Shown: in pieces, positions 25,174 through 34,654 of the stretch
Layout of the letters: the number at the start of each line of letters is the position of its first letter
Position numbering within the stretch: the stretch's first letter is position 1
NCBI RefSeq assembly: GCF_003601975.1
Contig: NZ_QZWZ01000032.1
Location: 1-64,000, forward strand
DNA: 64,000 nucleotides
Direction: 5' to 3'
DNA from: Mesorhizobium waimense
GTDB taxonomy: Bacteria > Pseudomonadota > Alphaproteobacteria > Rhizobiales > Rhizobiaceae
The notes under the pieces: model-generated
What the model saw: only the letters and a program-made list of their open reading frames with translations
Told to the model about the DNA's origin: nothing
Database searches by the model: none
Program-made: the position numbers and the translations under genes

Positions 25174-25587
25174 ATGAAGCCCCACCGCATCCGTCATCAG
25201 TTTCTGCTTGAACCCGGGCTGAGTGAGAAGCTCGACAACCTCAGCCGCGATCCATCGACCACGAAATCGGCGGTCGTGGCGAAAGCGGTAGAGGCCTTTA
25301 TCGAGCGGCGTGGCGAGAACGAGCTCGACCGGCGCTACGGCGTAAGACTCGACCGGCTCTCGCGCGACGTCGGCCATGTCAGACGCGATGCCGAGATGAT
25401 CCTGGAGAGCCTGGCGCTTTTCATCCGTTTTTCAATCACACTTCATGCCCACACGCCGGCTCCGGATAGGGCGACGCAAGCGATTGCCCAAGAGCGTTTC
25501 GACAAGTTCGTCGAGCAGGTCGGTCGCCAGATCGCCTCCGGGAAAAAATCGCTTGGCGAGGCCAATGGCGGGGGAAGGGAAGGATGA
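25174..25587 (+). CDS. CopG/RHH-family protein of the trb operon
   Basis: A 137-residue protein. The first half, RIRHQFLLEPGLSEKLDNLS, TTKSAVVAKAVEAFIERR, is a ribbon-helix-helix DNA-binding domain. The second half contains a helical stretch (DVGHVRRDAEMILESLALFI) that may mediate multimers. It lies between traG and trbB, a position where rhizobial islands usually have such a gene, and probably autoregulates the operon. The ATG at 25174 was chosen over one at 25126. The stop overlaps trbB (ATGA). Confidence 0.75.
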   Translation: MKPHRIRHQFLLEPGLSEKLDNLSRDPSTTKSAVVAKAVEAFIERRGENELDRRYGVRLDRLSRDVGHVRRDAEMILESLALFIRFSITLHAHTPAPDRATQAIAQERFDKFVEQVGRQIASGKKSLGEANGGGREG

Positions 25588-26552
25588 GTTCTCATCCCGA
25601 GGCCGACCATCGCCGCCGCGCCATGCTGCGTACCGCCATGGGCCCAGCGATCACCGAAGCCCTAGCCGATCCAGTGGTCATCGAGGTGATGGTCAATCCC
25701 GACGGTGCGCTGAGGCTCGACCGGCTGGGCGAGGGGCGGGTCGACACCGGCGTGCACATGCACCCTTCCGAGGCGGAGCGCATCATCCGCCTGGTCGCCT
25801 CCCACGTGCGCGCCGAAGCGCATGAGGACAATCCGATTGTCAGCGCCGAACTGCCTTCGGGCGAGCGCTTCGAGGGTCTGCTGCCGCCGGTCGTGCTGGC
25901 ACCATGCTTTGCTATCCGTAAACCGGCCGCAAAGCTCTACATTCTGGCCAACTACGTGGCCGACCGCATCATGTTGCCGCTGCAGGCCGATGCGCTGAAA
26001 AAGGCGGTTCGCGAGCGGCGCAATATTCTGGTCGCCGGCGGCACGTCCTCGGGCAAAACAACGCTTGCCAATGCTCTGCTGGCGGAAGTCGCCGAATGCG
26101 ACGAGCGGGTGATCCTCATCGAGGACACGCGCGAACTGCAATGCGCGGCGAAGGATTGCGTTGCCTTACGAACGAGGCGGGGTTCGGTAACGCTTGCCGA
26201 TCTCGTGCGCTCGACGCTGCGGCTTAGGCCCGACCGGATCATCGTCGGCGAAGTCCGGGGTCCGGAAGCCCTCGACATGCTGAAGGCATGGAACACAGGA
26301 CACCCCGGCGGCATCGCCACGGTTCACGCCAATTCGGCGCGCTCCGCGCTCTATCGCATCGAGCAGCTCGCCCAGGAAGCCGTCGTCACCGTTCCCCGCC
26401 GCCTCATCGCCGATGCCATCGATCTGATCGTCTTCATCGCCGGGCGCGGCTCGTCGCGCCGCATCGACGCGATCGCCGACGTCACCGGTCTTGACGGCAG
26501 CGGCGATTACGCCGTCACCCCGCTCACGCTTCCGCAACTCCAGCAGCTTTGA
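25584..26552 (+). CDS. trbB: conjugal transfer ATPase TrbB (VirB11-like)
   Basis: A 322-residue secretion ATPase that powers pilus assembly and switching in the mating channel. Walker A is NILVAGGTSSGKTTLANALL at about residues 148-167; an Asp box VILIEDTREL, then LRPDRIIVGEVRGPEALDML and GIATVHANSARSAL follow in the order typical of VirB11 proteins. Length is normal. It overlaps the upstream RHH gene by 4 bases. Confidence 0.95.
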   Translation: MSSHPEADHRRRAMLRTAMGPAITEALADPVVIEVMVNPDGALRLDRLGEGRVDTGVHMHPSEAERIIRLVASHVRAEAHEDNPIVSAELPSGERFEGLLPPVVLAPCFAIRKPAAKLYILANYVADRIMLPLQADALKKAVRERRNILVAGGTSSGKTTLANALLAEVAECDERVILIEDTRELQCAAKDCVALRTRRGSVTLADLVRSTLRLRPDRIIVGEVRGPEALDMLKAWNTGHPGGIATVHANSARSALYRIEQLAQEAVVTVPRRLIADAIDLIVFIAGRGSSRRIDAIADVTGLDGSGDYAVTPLTLPQLQQL

Positions 26553-26563
26553 AAGGTCCCCTC

Positions 26564-26872
26564 ATGCTCAAGAAGCTTCGCTTTCTTTCGTCCGCCGCGT
26601 TCGCGTTTTTTCTCACGGCACCGGCTTTCGCCGCGGGCTCCGGCATGCCTTGGGAACAGCCGCTGCAGCAGATTCTGGAGTCGGTACAGGGACCAGTCGC
26701 CAAGATCGTCGCGGTGATCATAATCATCACCACCGGCCTGACGCTTGCCTTCGGTGATACGGCGGGCGGCTTCCGCCGGCTGATCCAGATCGTCTTCGGT
26801 CTGTCGATCGCCTTCGCGGCATCGAGCTTCTTTCTCTCCTTCTTCTCCTTCGGCGGTGGGGCACTCGTCTGA
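26564..26872 (+). CDS. trbC: pilin-like conjugal transfer protein TrbC
   Basis: A 102-residue VirB2-type prepilin: signal peptide LRFLSSAAFAFFLTAPAFAA, a short mature head GSGMPWEQPLQQILESVQGP and two hydrophobic helices (IVAVIIIITTGLTLAFG; IVFGLSIAFAASSFFLSFF). The main pilus subunit of the mating channel. The ATG at 26564 starts right at the signal sequence; the longer frame from 26549 adds MKGPL only. Overlaps trbD by one base. Confidence 0.9.
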   Translation: MLKKLRFLSSAAFAFFLTAPAFAAGSGMPWEQPLQQILESVQGPVAKIVAVIIIITTGLTLAFGDTAGGFRRLIQIVFGLSIAFAASSFFLSFFSFGGGALV

Positions 26873-27144
26873 TGGCCAGCGGAGAGAAGCATATTGAGGG
26901 CTTCGAGGTTCCTGTTCACCGGGCATTGACTGAGGCGATCCTGCTGGGCGGTGCGCCTCGAGCGGTTGCGATCCTCAACGGCACGGTGGCTGCGGCCATC
27001 GGTCTTGGCCTGCAGCAGTGGATCGCCGGGCTGGTGCTCTGGATTGCCGGCCACACGCTCGCGGTCTTTGCCGCGCGCCGGGATCCGGACTTCGCGAGCG
27101 TGCTTGTCCGTCATCTTCGCATGAAGGGATGGTTTGCATGCTGA
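26872..27144 (+). CDS. trbD: conjugal transfer protein TrbD (VirB3-like)
   Basis: A 90-residue inner-membrane protein. It begins with a polar head containing GFEVPVHRALTEAILLGGAP, the VirB3/TrbD signature, followed by two hydrophobic segments (ILNGTVAAAIGLGLQQWIAG; LVLWIAGHTLAVFAA) and PDFASVLVRHLRMKGWF. It anchors the TrbE ATPase at the membrane. Overlaps trbE by 7 bases. Confidence 0.9.
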   Translation: MASGEKHIEGFEVPVHRALTEAILLGGAPRAVAILNGTVAAAIGLGLQQWIAGLVLWIAGHTLAVFAARRDPDFASVLVRHLRMKGWFAC

Positions 27145-29588
27145 ACCTCTCGGAGTATCGCGGCAAAGCCGACCGGCTTGCCGACCATTTGCCTTGGGCC
27201 GCACTGGTCGCGCCCGGCATTGTGCTCAACAAGGATGGCAGCTTTCAGCGGACGTTGCGGTTCCGGGGTCCCGATCTCGAAAGCGCGACCGAAGCCGAAC
27301 TCATCGGGATCTGCGCACGGGCGAACAATGCGCTCAGACGCCTTAGCTCCGGCTGGGCATTGTTCTTCGAGGCGGAGCGCATAGAAGCGCTGGGCTATCC
27401 GCATTCGCGGTTCCCCGATGCGGCGTCGTGGCTGGTCGACGAAGAACGGCGCGGGGCCTTCGAGGGCAAGGTCGCGCATTTCGAGAGCCGCTATCACCTG
27501 ACCTTGCTGTTCATGCCGCCGCCGGACGGCCAGGCGCGGGCGGAAAGCGCGCTGGTCGACTCTCATCATTCCGAAGGCGAAAGAGACTGGCGCCAGGAAC
27601 TCGCGCGGTTCCGTGACGAGACCGACCGGGTTCTGGGTCTACTATCGGGCTTCATGCCGGAAGTGCGCGCCCTCGATGATGCCGAGACGCTGACTTATCT
27701 GCACGGCACCATCTCGACCCGCCGCCACCCGGTCGCTGTGCCGGAAACGCCGATCTATCTCGACGGCGTTCTGGTTGATGCGCCGCTTACCGGCGGCTTG
27801 GAGCCAATGCTGGGTGAGCAGCACCTTCGCACACTCACCATTCTCGGCTTCCCGAACCTCACCCGGCCCGGAATCCTAGACGCACTCAACCATCAGGATT
27901 TCGCCTATCGCTGGGTGACGCGCTTCATTCCGCTCGACAAGACCGAAGCCACCAAGACGCTGACGCGATTGCGCCGGCAGTGGTTTGCCAAGCGCAAATC
28001 GATCGTGGCCATCCTGCGCGAGGTCGTGACCAACGAACCCGTTCCTCTCGTGGACAGCGATGCCGACAACAAGGCACTCGATGCCGACGAAGCACTTCAA
28101 GCACTGGGCGGCGATCATGTCGGCTTCGGCTATCTGACCACTACCGTGACGGTGTGGGACGAGGACCACCAAGCCGCGGCGGAGAAACTTCGCGCGGTCG
28201 AGCGCATCGTCAACGGACTTGGCTTCACTACGATCCGTGAAAGCGTCAATGCCGTGGAAGCTTGGCTCGGCTCGTTGCCCGGCCATGTCTACGCCAATGT
28301 TCGCCAGCCGCTCGTTCACACACTGAACCTTGCCCACTTGATGCCGCTGTCGTCGGTATGGGCCGGTCCGGCGGCGAACGAGCATCTGGCCAAGGTCACC
28401 CAAACCGAAGCTCCGCCGCTTCTCATTGCCGAGACCAGCGGATCAACACCCTTCCGGCTCTCCAATCATGTCGACGACGTCGGCCACATGCTGGTCGTTG
28501 GGCCAACCGGCGGCGGCAAGTCGGTCCTGCTCGCGCTGTTCGCTTTGCAGTTCCGCCGCTATGCCGACGCCCAGGTCTATGTCTTCGACAAGGGCCATTC
28601 GGCTCGTGCGGCAACCCTTGCCACGGGCGGGGAGCACCACGCGCTCGGCGCGGACGGTGCGCTTGCCTTCCAGCCACTGCGAAACATCAGCGACCAGGCT
28701 AGCCGCAGCTGGGCGGCCGAATGGATCACCAGCCTGATTGCCCATGAGAACGTCATCGTCACACCGGAGGTGAAAGAGGCAATCTGGTCGGCACTTAACA
28801 GCCTTGCCACCGCGCCGGCGCAAGAACGCACGCTGACCGGCCTGTCGGTTCTGCTTCAGTCTAATGCGCTCAAGGCGGCACTCCTCCCCTACACGCTCGA
28901 CGGTCCCTTCGGCCGGCTGCTCGATGCCGATGTCGATCGGCTGGCCTTATCGGATGTGCAATGCTTCGAGACCGAGGAGCTGATGCACAGCCAAGGCGCT
29001 GTCCTGCCGGTGCTCACCTATCTGTTCAACCGCCTCGAGGAGCGGTTTGAAGGGCGGCCGACGCTGCTCATGCTCGACGAGGCGTGGGTCTATCTAGACA
29101 ACCCGCTTTTTGCCGCCCGCATCCGCGAATGGCTGAAGGTGCTGCGAAAGAAGAACGTGTCGGTTGTCTTCGCCACGCAATCGCTTGCCGACATCGCGGG
29201 CTCTGCAATAGCGCCCGCAATCATCGAGAGCTGCCCACAGCGTATTTTTCTTCCCAATGATCGTGCGGTGGAGCCGCAAGCGCGGGCAGCCTACGAACGC
29301 TTCGGTTTGAACGAGCGGCAGATCGAACTGATCGCTCGCGCCACGCCGAAGCGGCACTATTACCTGCAGTCGCGCCGCGGCAACCGTCTTTTCGAGCTCG
29401 GGCTCGGCCCGATCACACTCGCGCTGTGCGGTGCTTCCGATCCGGCCACGCAGACCCTTATCGAAAGGGTCCTGTCCGAGCACGGACAGGACAGCTTTGC
29501 CTCTCATTTCCTGAATGCGCGCGGCCTCGATTGGGCTGCCGAGCTTCTCCAGCAATTCCCTCAACCAGACACGGAGCAATCGTCATGA
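27138..29588 (+). CDS. trbE: conjugal transfer ATPase TrbE (VirB4-like)
   Basis: An 816-residue ATPase, the largest energising component of the type IV channel. The N-terminal domain starts MLNLSEYRGKADRLADHLPW and contains FFEAERIEALGYPHSRFPD. The motor domain has Walker A VVGPTGGGKSVLLALF at about residue 453 onward, ERFEGRPTLLMLDEAWVYLD (Walker B), then VVFATQSLADIAGS and ESCPQRIFLPN. The start at ATG 27138 matches the family N-terminus; the longer open frame from 27018 lies within trbD. Confidence 0.95.
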   Translation: MLNLSEYRGKADRLADHLPWAALVAPGIVLNKDGSFQRTLRFRGPDLESATEAELIGICARANNALRRLSSGWALFFEAERIEALGYPHSRFPDAASWLVDEERRGAFEGKVAHFESRYHLTLLFMPPPDGQARAESALVDSHHSEGERDWRQELARFRDETDRVLGLLSGFMPEVRALDDAETLTYLHGTISTRRHPVAVPETPIYLDGVLVDAPLTGGLEPMLGEQHLRTLTILGFPNLTRPGILDALNHQDFAYRWVTRFIPLDKTEATKTLTRLRRQWFAKRKSIVAILREVVTNEPVPLVDSDADNKALDADEALQALGGDHVGFGYLTTTVTVWDEDHQAAAEKLRAVERIVNGLGFTTIRESVNAVEAWLGSLPGHVYANVRQPLVHTLNLAHLMPLSSVWAGPAANEHLAKVTQTEAPPLLIAETSGSTPFRLSNHVDDVGHMLVVGPTGGGKSVLLALFALQFRRYADAQVYVFDKGHSARAATLATGGEHHALGADGALAFQPLRNISDQASRSWAAEWITSLIAHENVIVTPEVKEAIWSALNSLATAPAQERTLTGLSVLLQSNALKAALLPYTLDGPFGRLLDADVDRLALSDVQCFETEELMHSQGAVLPVLTYLFNRLEERFEGRPTLLMLDEAWVYLDNPLFAARIREWLKVLRKKNVSVVFATQSLADIAGSAIAPAIIESCPQRIFLPNDRAVEPQARAAYERFGLNERQIELIARATPKRHYYLQSRRGNRLFELGLGPITLALCGASDPATQTLIERVLSEHGQDSFASHFLNARGLDWAAELLQQFPQPDTEQSS

Positions 29589-30310
29589 TGGGACGCCGCC
29601 TTTTCACCAGCCTGATCACCGTTTCCCTGATCGCCAAACCGATGGCCGACTACGTCCAGCCAGCCTACGCCCTCATCGTGTTCGATCCGTCGAACTATAC
29701 CCAGAACGTGCTAACGGCGGCACGCTCGCTGGAGCAGATCAACAACCAGGTCCAATCGCTTCAGAACCAGGCGACCATGCTGCAGAACATGGCGCGCAAC
29801 CTTCAGCATCTGGATTTTTCTTCCGTTGGCCAACTCACAGGTGCGCTCCATCGCATCGACGGGCTGATGGATCAGGCGAGTGGCCTGAGCTTTGATCTCG
29901 ACCAGCTCCAAGACCAGTGGCGCGATCAATATCCGGAAAGCTACGACGCCACGATCAAGGTCAGCGATTTGGCGGGCGCTGCACGCGAGCGCTGGCAGAG
30001 CGCCATGCAGGCGTTTCGCCAGACCATGGGTGTCCAGTCGCAGATCGTCGAGAACGTCCGCGGCGACGGTGACCTGCTTACCGATCTCATCAACCGCAGC
30101 CAGGGCGCGGCCGGTGCGCTTGAGGCAAGCCAGGCAACCAACCAGTTGATCGCGCTTTCGACCAAGCAGCAGATGCAGATTCAGACGCTGCTCGCGACGC
30201 AGTTTCGAGCTGAAGCCGAGGAGGCCGCCCGCAAGGCACAATCCGAGGAGGCCGCCCGCGAGACAACCAAGCGCTTCCTGGGCACCGGTACAGCCTATCC
30301 CGGCAACTGA
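29585..30310 (+). CDS. trbJ: conjugal transfer protein TrbJ (VirB5-like)
   Basis: A 241-residue periplasmic, pilus-tip-associated protein. Signal-like N-terminus FTSLITVSLIAKPMADYVQP, then VFDPSNYTQNVLTAARSLEQ, INNQVQSLQNQATMLQNMAR, typical coiled-coil sequence of TrbJ. The C-terminal half is helical with QMQIQTLLATQFRAEAEEAA. It overlaps trbE by 4 bases. The trbK entry-exclusion gene often found after trbJ is absent: only 30 bases separate it from trbL. Confidence 0.9.
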   Translation: MMGRRLFTSLITVSLIAKPMADYVQPAYALIVFDPSNYTQNVLTAARSLEQINNQVQSLQNQATMLQNMARNLQHLDFSSVGQLTGALHRIDGLMDQASGLSFDLDQLQDQWRDQYPESYDATIKVSDLAGAARERWQSAMQAFRQTMGVQSQIVENVRGDGDLLTDLINRSQGAAGALEASQATNQLIALSTKQQMQIQTLLATQFRAEAEEAARKAQSEEAARETTKRFLGTGTAYPGN

Positions 30311-30340
30311 TCACCATTTCTTCACGACGAGGAAGGCGGC

Positions 30341-31663
30341 ATGAACGACCTTGGGGTCATCGATCGCTTCATGGAGACCTTTGTCCGCTATATCGACAGC
30401 GGGTTCGGTCTGCTCTCGGGCGATGTCGCCTTCCTCACCACCACCCTGATCGGGATCGACATCACACTTGCCGGCCTAGCTTGGGCACTCGGCGGCGAAC
30501 CCAACATTCCCGGCCGGCTCATCCGCAAGGTACTCTATGTCGGCGTGTTCGCCTTCATCCTGAACAATTTCAAGAACCTTGCCGACATCATCTATCGGTC
30601 CTTTGCCGGTCTCGGCATCAACGCGTCCTCTGGCAATCTCTCCGCCGACAATCTTTTGCATCCAGGCCGCATTGCCGCGACCGGTTTCGAGGGTGCCTGG
30701 CCGCTGCTCGATCAGGCAAGCCAGCTCCTGGGCTTCCCAGAAATCTTCGGCAATGCGCTCACCGTCTTCGTGCTGCTTGTGGCCTGGTTCCTGGTCATCA
30801 TCGCCTTCTTTATTCTTTCCATCCAGCTGTTCATCACCATCCTCGAGTTCAAGCTCACCACTTTGGCGGGCTTCGTTCTGGTTCCATTCGCACTCTGGAA
30901 CCGTTCGGCGTTTCTGGCCGAGCGCGTGCTCGGCAATGTGATCTCGTCGGGCATTAAGGTGATGGTGCTCGCCGTCATCGTGGGCATCGGCTCCACGCTC
31001 TTCGGCGAGTTCGCTTCCGCGCTGCAAGGCAAGGAGCCGGACCTGGCCGCCGCCATGTCACAAGTGCTTGGTGCGCTGTCGCTGCTTGGGCTCGGCATCT
31101 TCGGGCCAGGCATCGCTTCGGGTCTTGTCTCTGGCGCGCCGCAGCTTGGCGCTGGCGCCGCACTCGGAACCACTGCGGCCGCCGCCGGCGCATCACTCGT
31201 TGCCGGAGGCGCGGCATTTGCCGGCGCGCGCATGGCAACCGGCGGCAGTCTCGCCGCAGTCCGTGCGGGCACCTCGATGGGATCGGCTGCTTCCACGGCT
31301 TGGCAGCTGGGGCGCGCAACCTCGCTCGACTCTGGCCTGTCCGGTGTAGCTGCTGGACTGCAGGGGGTGACCAGTGCCGCCGGTGGCGCCGCGATGCGAG
31401 CTGCACCATCTGCCGCGGGAAGGTTCGGGCGCAGCGCCGACGCCGGCCGCGAAGCCGCCTGGACCGCGACTGGCGGTACGCCGACCGCGTCAATGGCCGG
31501 AAGCCCAGCCGGTACAGCCACTGATGCCGCTCCCAATTGGGCAAGGCAATTGCGTTCCGAACAGACCGCCCGTGCCCATCGACACGCCGCAGTGCAGGCG
31601 GTCCGTGATGGCGACAGGCCGGGCGGCAGCGCCAATCCCTCTCTCAACGACAAGGACGACTAG
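30341..31663 (+). CDS. trbL: conjugal transfer protein TrbL (VirB6-like)
   Basis: A 440-residue polytopic membrane protein. It starts MNDLGVIDRFMETFVRYIDS and has at least five hydrophobic segments (VAFLTTTLIGIDITLAGLAW; ALTVFVLLVAWFLVIIAFFI; ISSGIKVMVLAVIVGIGSTL and others). The C-terminal ~150 residues are Ala/Gly/Ser-rich low-complexity sequence, usual for TrbL. It forms the inner-membrane pore complex. Ribosome site GAGGAAGG precedes the ATG. Confidence 0.9.
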   Translation: MNDLGVIDRFMETFVRYIDSGFGLLSGDVAFLTTTLIGIDITLAGLAWALGGEPNIPGRLIRKVLYVGVFAFILNNFKNLADIIYRSFAGLGINASSGNLSADNLLHPGRIAATGFEGAWPLLDQASQLLGFPEIFGNALTVFVLLVAWFLVIIAFFILSIQLFITILEFKLTTLAGFVLVPFALWNRSAFLAERVLGNVISSGIKVMVLAVIVGIGSTLFGEFASALQGKEPDLAAAMSQVLGALSLLGLGIFGPGIASGLVSGAPQLGAGAALGTTAAAAGASLVAGGAAFAGARMATGGSLAAVRAGTSMGSAASTAWQLGRATSLDSGLSGVAAGLQGVTSAAGGAAMRAAPSAAGRFGRSADAGREAAWTATGGTPTASMAGSPAGTATDAAPNWARQLRSEQTARAHRHAAVQAVRDGDRPGGSANPSLNDKDD

Positions 31664-32395
31664 ATGCTCTTCAAGCGACCCGTTCAACGTTACGGCAAGA
31701 CACCCGAACCGGTCACGCCGTATCAGAAAGCCGCCCAGCTCTGGGACGAGCGTATCGGCTCATCTCGGGTGCAGGCCCGCAATTGGCGGCTCATGGCCCT
31801 GGGCTGTCTGGTCTTGGCGACTGGACTTTCCTGCGGACTTGTATGGCAGTCGATGCAAAGCCGCGTCGTGCCGTACGTCGTCGAGGTTGACCGTTTTGGT
31901 GAGGCGCGCGCCGGCGCGCCGGCAATCCAAAACTACCAGCCCGACGATGCCCAGATCGCCTGGCACCTCGGCCGCTTCATCCAGAATGTTCGCTCCGTCT
32001 CAACCGATCCTGTGCTGGTGCGGCAGAATTGGCTGGCGGCTTACGACTTTGCCACCGACCGCGCCGCTCTCTTCCTCAATGAGTACGCCAAGGCAAACGA
32101 CCCCTTCGGTCAGATCGGAACGCGCAGCGTGTCGGTGCAGGTGACCAGTGTGGTCAGGGCCTCCGAAAGCTCTTTCCAGGTCAAATGGACCGAGCAGGTG
32201 TTTGAGCGCGGCAGCCTTGCCAGCACGACGCGCTGGACCGCGATCCTTACGATCATGATCCGACCGCCAAGCAACACGGACCAGCTACGCAGCAACCCGC
32301 TCGGTGTCTTCATCAACGCCATCGACTGGTCGCGTGAGCTCGACAGTGCGGCGCCGACATCCGTTTCCCCGAAGGAGCCCTCCGATGACAAATAG
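31664..32395 (+). CDS. trbF: conjugal transfer protein TrbF (VirB8-like)
   Basis: A 243-residue bitopic inner-membrane protein. RPVQRYGKTPEPVTPYQKAA and WDERIGSSRVQARNWRLMAL precede one transmembrane helix (LGCLVLATGLSCGLVWQ). The periplasmic domain has VVPYVVEVDRFGEARAG and FIQNVRSVSTDPVLVRQNWL, family hallmarks. It nucleates channel assembly. Start directly after the trbL stop; end overlaps trbG by 11 bases. Confidence 0.9.
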   Translation: MLFKRPVQRYGKTPEPVTPYQKAAQLWDERIGSSRVQARNWRLMALGCLVLATGLSCGLVWQSMQSRVVPYVVEVDRFGEARAGAPAIQNYQPDDAQIAWHLGRFIQNVRSVSTDPVLVRQNWLAAYDFATDRAALFLNEYAKANDPFGQIGTRSVSVQVTSVVRASESSFQVKWTEQVFERGSLASTTRWTAILTIMIRPPSNTDQLRSNPLGVFINAIDWSRELDSAAPTSVSPKEPSDDK

Positions 32396-33413
32396 AGCCC
32401 CATCGTTCCGTGCTGTGCTGATCCTGTCGGTCTCAACAGCAGTCCTATCAGCCTGTGCATCGAAACCGGTGCCGCCGCCCCAGATTTCCTACGACGCTGC
32501 CGACTTCAAGCCAGCAGCAATTGAGAAGGCGCCGGAGAAGCCGGTCAAGATAGTCGAGGTGCCAAAACCCTTGCCGCTACCTGGCCAGTTGCAGCCCGAA
32601 CCGGGCAAGGTCGCCGAAGACAAGCGCTCTCCGGAAGAACGCGTCGCAGATGCCAACAAGGCGGCGACGCAGCAACCCACCAGGTATGGCTATGTTAACG
32701 CGGTGCAAGTCTATCCCTTTGCGGATGGCGCGCTTTATCAGCTCTATGCCGCGCCGGAGCGAGTCGTCGACATCGCCCTGCAGTCAGGCGAGAAACTGAC
32801 ATCCGTGTCGGCCGGCGACACGGTGCGTTGGGTCATCGGCGATACCGTCAGCGGCACCGGTAACAACCAGCGCACCCATGTGTTGGTAAAACCCTTCGCG
32901 CCGGGGCTCAGCACCAATCTGGTCATCACAACGGACCGGCGGACCTACCATCTGCAACTTCAAAGCACCGAGAAGACCGCAATGGCGGCAATCTCCTGGA
33001 CCTACAGCGAGGACCAGATCATCGCGCTGCGCCGAAGCAACGCTCAAGCCGAGGCTACCACGCCGGTTGCGTCGAATGTGGCACTGGAGAACATTCGCTT
33101 CCGCTATTCCATTTCTGGCGACACTCCGGCCTGGCGGCCCACACGCGCCTTCGACGATGGCAGCAAGGTTTATATCGAATTTCCTCGCCGCATCGACCAA
33201 GGCGAGGCACCGCCACTCTTCATCGTCGGTGCTGACGGCAACAACCAGCTCGTCAATTATCGCATGCGCGGCAACTATTACATCGTCGATCGCCTCTTTG
33301 CCGCGGCCGAACTGCGCCTCGGCGCCAAGCAGCAGCAGGTGGTGCGCATCACGAGGTCCGACGGCCGGCAACCGCCGCAGCGGATGGCACTCTTTCCGCG
33401 TCTTGGCAGGTGA
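32385..33413 (+). CDS. trbG: conjugal transfer protein TrbG (VirB9-like lipoprotein)
   Basis: A 342-residue component of the outer-membrane core complex. The N-terminus is a lipoprotein signal, AVLILSVSTAVLSAC, with lipobox LSAC. A Pro-rich linker is followed by the VirB9 domain: YGYVNAVQVYPFADGALYQL, then TVRWVIGDTVSGTGNNQRTH and NYRMRGNYYIVDRLF near the end. The ATG at 32385 lies within the end of trbF and starts the signal peptide; the longer frame from 32304 is out of character. Confidence 0.9.
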   Translation: MTNRAPSFRAVLILSVSTAVLSACASKPVPPPQISYDAADFKPAAIEKAPEKPVKIVEVPKPLPLPGQLQPEPGKVAEDKRSPEERVADANKAATQQPTRYGYVNAVQVYPFADGALYQLYAAPERVVDIALQSGEKLTSVSAGDTVRWVIGDTVSGTGNNQRTHVLVKPFAPGLSTNLVITTDRRTYHLQLQSTEKTAMAAISWTYSEDQIIALRRSNAQAEATTPVASNVALENIRFRYSISGDTPAWRPTRAFDDGSKVYIEFPRRIDQGEAPPLFIVGADGNNQLVNYRMRGNYYIVDRLFAAAELRLGAKQQQVVRITRSDGRQPPQRMALFPRLGR

Positions 33414-33424
33414 GGGGAGCACTC

Positions 33425-34642
33425 ATGACCGATACTTCCCGCTCCGATCCTCCGCCGAAACTCGATCCCGAACGGCTGCAGCTGCGGGCCTCACCCCGAC
33501 GCGCTGTGCGCTTTAAGCGCGGCATAATCGTCGCGATTGCGGCTGTTGGTTCCGGTGCCATCCTCGGCGTCACCATGATGGCGCTGCAGGGGCCAGCACT
33601 GCGTCTGAAGCAGCGGGCCGAAGAGCTTTACAACACCGACCGCAAGCCAACCGCCGAGGGACTCCAGGCGCTGCCTAAGGATTATTCCGGAATGAAGCCT
33701 CCTGCCCCAGTGCTCGGACCGCCGCTGCCTGGGGATCTCGGTCGTCCCATCCTCGAACGCCAGCGCCAGCTTGGCATCGCACCGGGGCAGGAGGCTTCCG
33801 CCGAGGAGCAGCGGCTTGCCCAGCAGGCGATCGAGGCGCGCGAGTCGCAAGTCTTGTTCCGCATCGAAAATCGGGCTGGGGAGACGAATGTCGCCGACAG
33901 TACGCACGGAGCGCAGCCGTCGTTTGATGTGCCGTTTGCGCAGCCCGATACGGGAGGCGCGCGAGCTTCCGTTGCACCGGCCGAGGGTGACCAGAGCAAC
34001 CAACAACGCAAGCTCGACTTTATCAGCCAGCGCAACACAAGTGGGATTTACAATCCGCATGCGCTGCAGACGCCGGCTTCGCCATATCAGCTGATGGCCG
34101 GCAGCGTGATCGCCGCAAGCCTCATCACCGGCATCAATTCCGACTTGCCCGGCCTCGTCGTCGCGCAGGTCACCGAGAATGTGCACGACACGGTCACCGG
34201 CAGCATCTTGCTGATACCTCAGGGCTCTCGCCTGATCGGCACCTACGACAGCGTCGTGGCTTTTGGGCAGAGACGCGCTCTGCTGGTCTGGCGACGCATT
34301 CTGCTGCCTGACGGCTCGTCGATTGAAATCGACAATCTGCCCGCCACAGACACTGCCGGCTATGCGGGGCTTGAGGACAAGGTGGATTTCCACACTTGGC
34401 AGCTGATCAAGGGCGTAGCGCTCGCCACGTTGCTGGGCGTCGGCACCGAGTTGAGCCTCGGAGACACCGATAGCGATCTGGTCAAGGCAATTCGAGAATC
34501 CGCCCAGCAGAACGTCAGCCGAGCCGGCCAGCGCATCACCGAAAAGAACCTGGACATCCAGCCCACCATGACGGTCCGCCCCGGTTGGCCACTGCGTATC
34601 GTCGTTCACAAAGATCTCGTGTTGCGGCCGTACCCGAGTTGA
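33425..34642 (+). CDS. trbI: conjugal transfer protein TrbI (VirB10-like)
   Basis: A 405-residue protein that spans from the inner to the outer membrane. A polar head, one transmembrane helix (GIIVAIAAVGSGAILGVTMM), a Pro-rich linker and the C-terminal TrbI domain: SPYQLMAGSVIAASLITGIN, GSILLIPQGSRLIGTYDSVV, IEIDNLPATDTAGYAGLEDK and LATLLGVGTELSL. The ATG at 33425 follows GGGGAG; an upstream ATG at 33410 is also possible. It transmits ATPase energy to the channel. Confidence 0.92.
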   Translation: MTDTSRSDPPPKLDPERLQLRASPRRAVRFKRGIIVAIAAVGSGAILGVTMMALQGPALRLKQRAEELYNTDRKPTAEGLQALPKDYSGMKPPAPVLGPPLPGDLGRPILERQRQLGIAPGQEASAEEQRLAQQAIEARESQVLFRIENRAGETNVADSTHGAQPSFDVPFAQPDTGGARASVAPAEGDQSNQQRKLDFISQRNTSGIYNPHALQTPASPYQLMAGSVIAASLITGINSDLPGLVVAQVTENVHDTVTGSILLIPQGSRLIGTYDSVVAFGQRRALLVWRRILLPDGSSIEIDNLPATDTAGYAGLEDKVDFHTWQLIKGVALATLLGVGTELSLGDTDSDLVKAIRESAQQNVSRAGQRITEKNLDIQPTMTVRPGWPLRIVVHKDLVLRPYPS

Positions 34643-34654
34643 ACAGGAGTAATC

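Noticed and set aside
30476..31653. Minus-strand frames opposite trbL
   Set aside because: Antisense shadows of an Ala/Gly-rich coding region; TrbL on the plus strand is complete.
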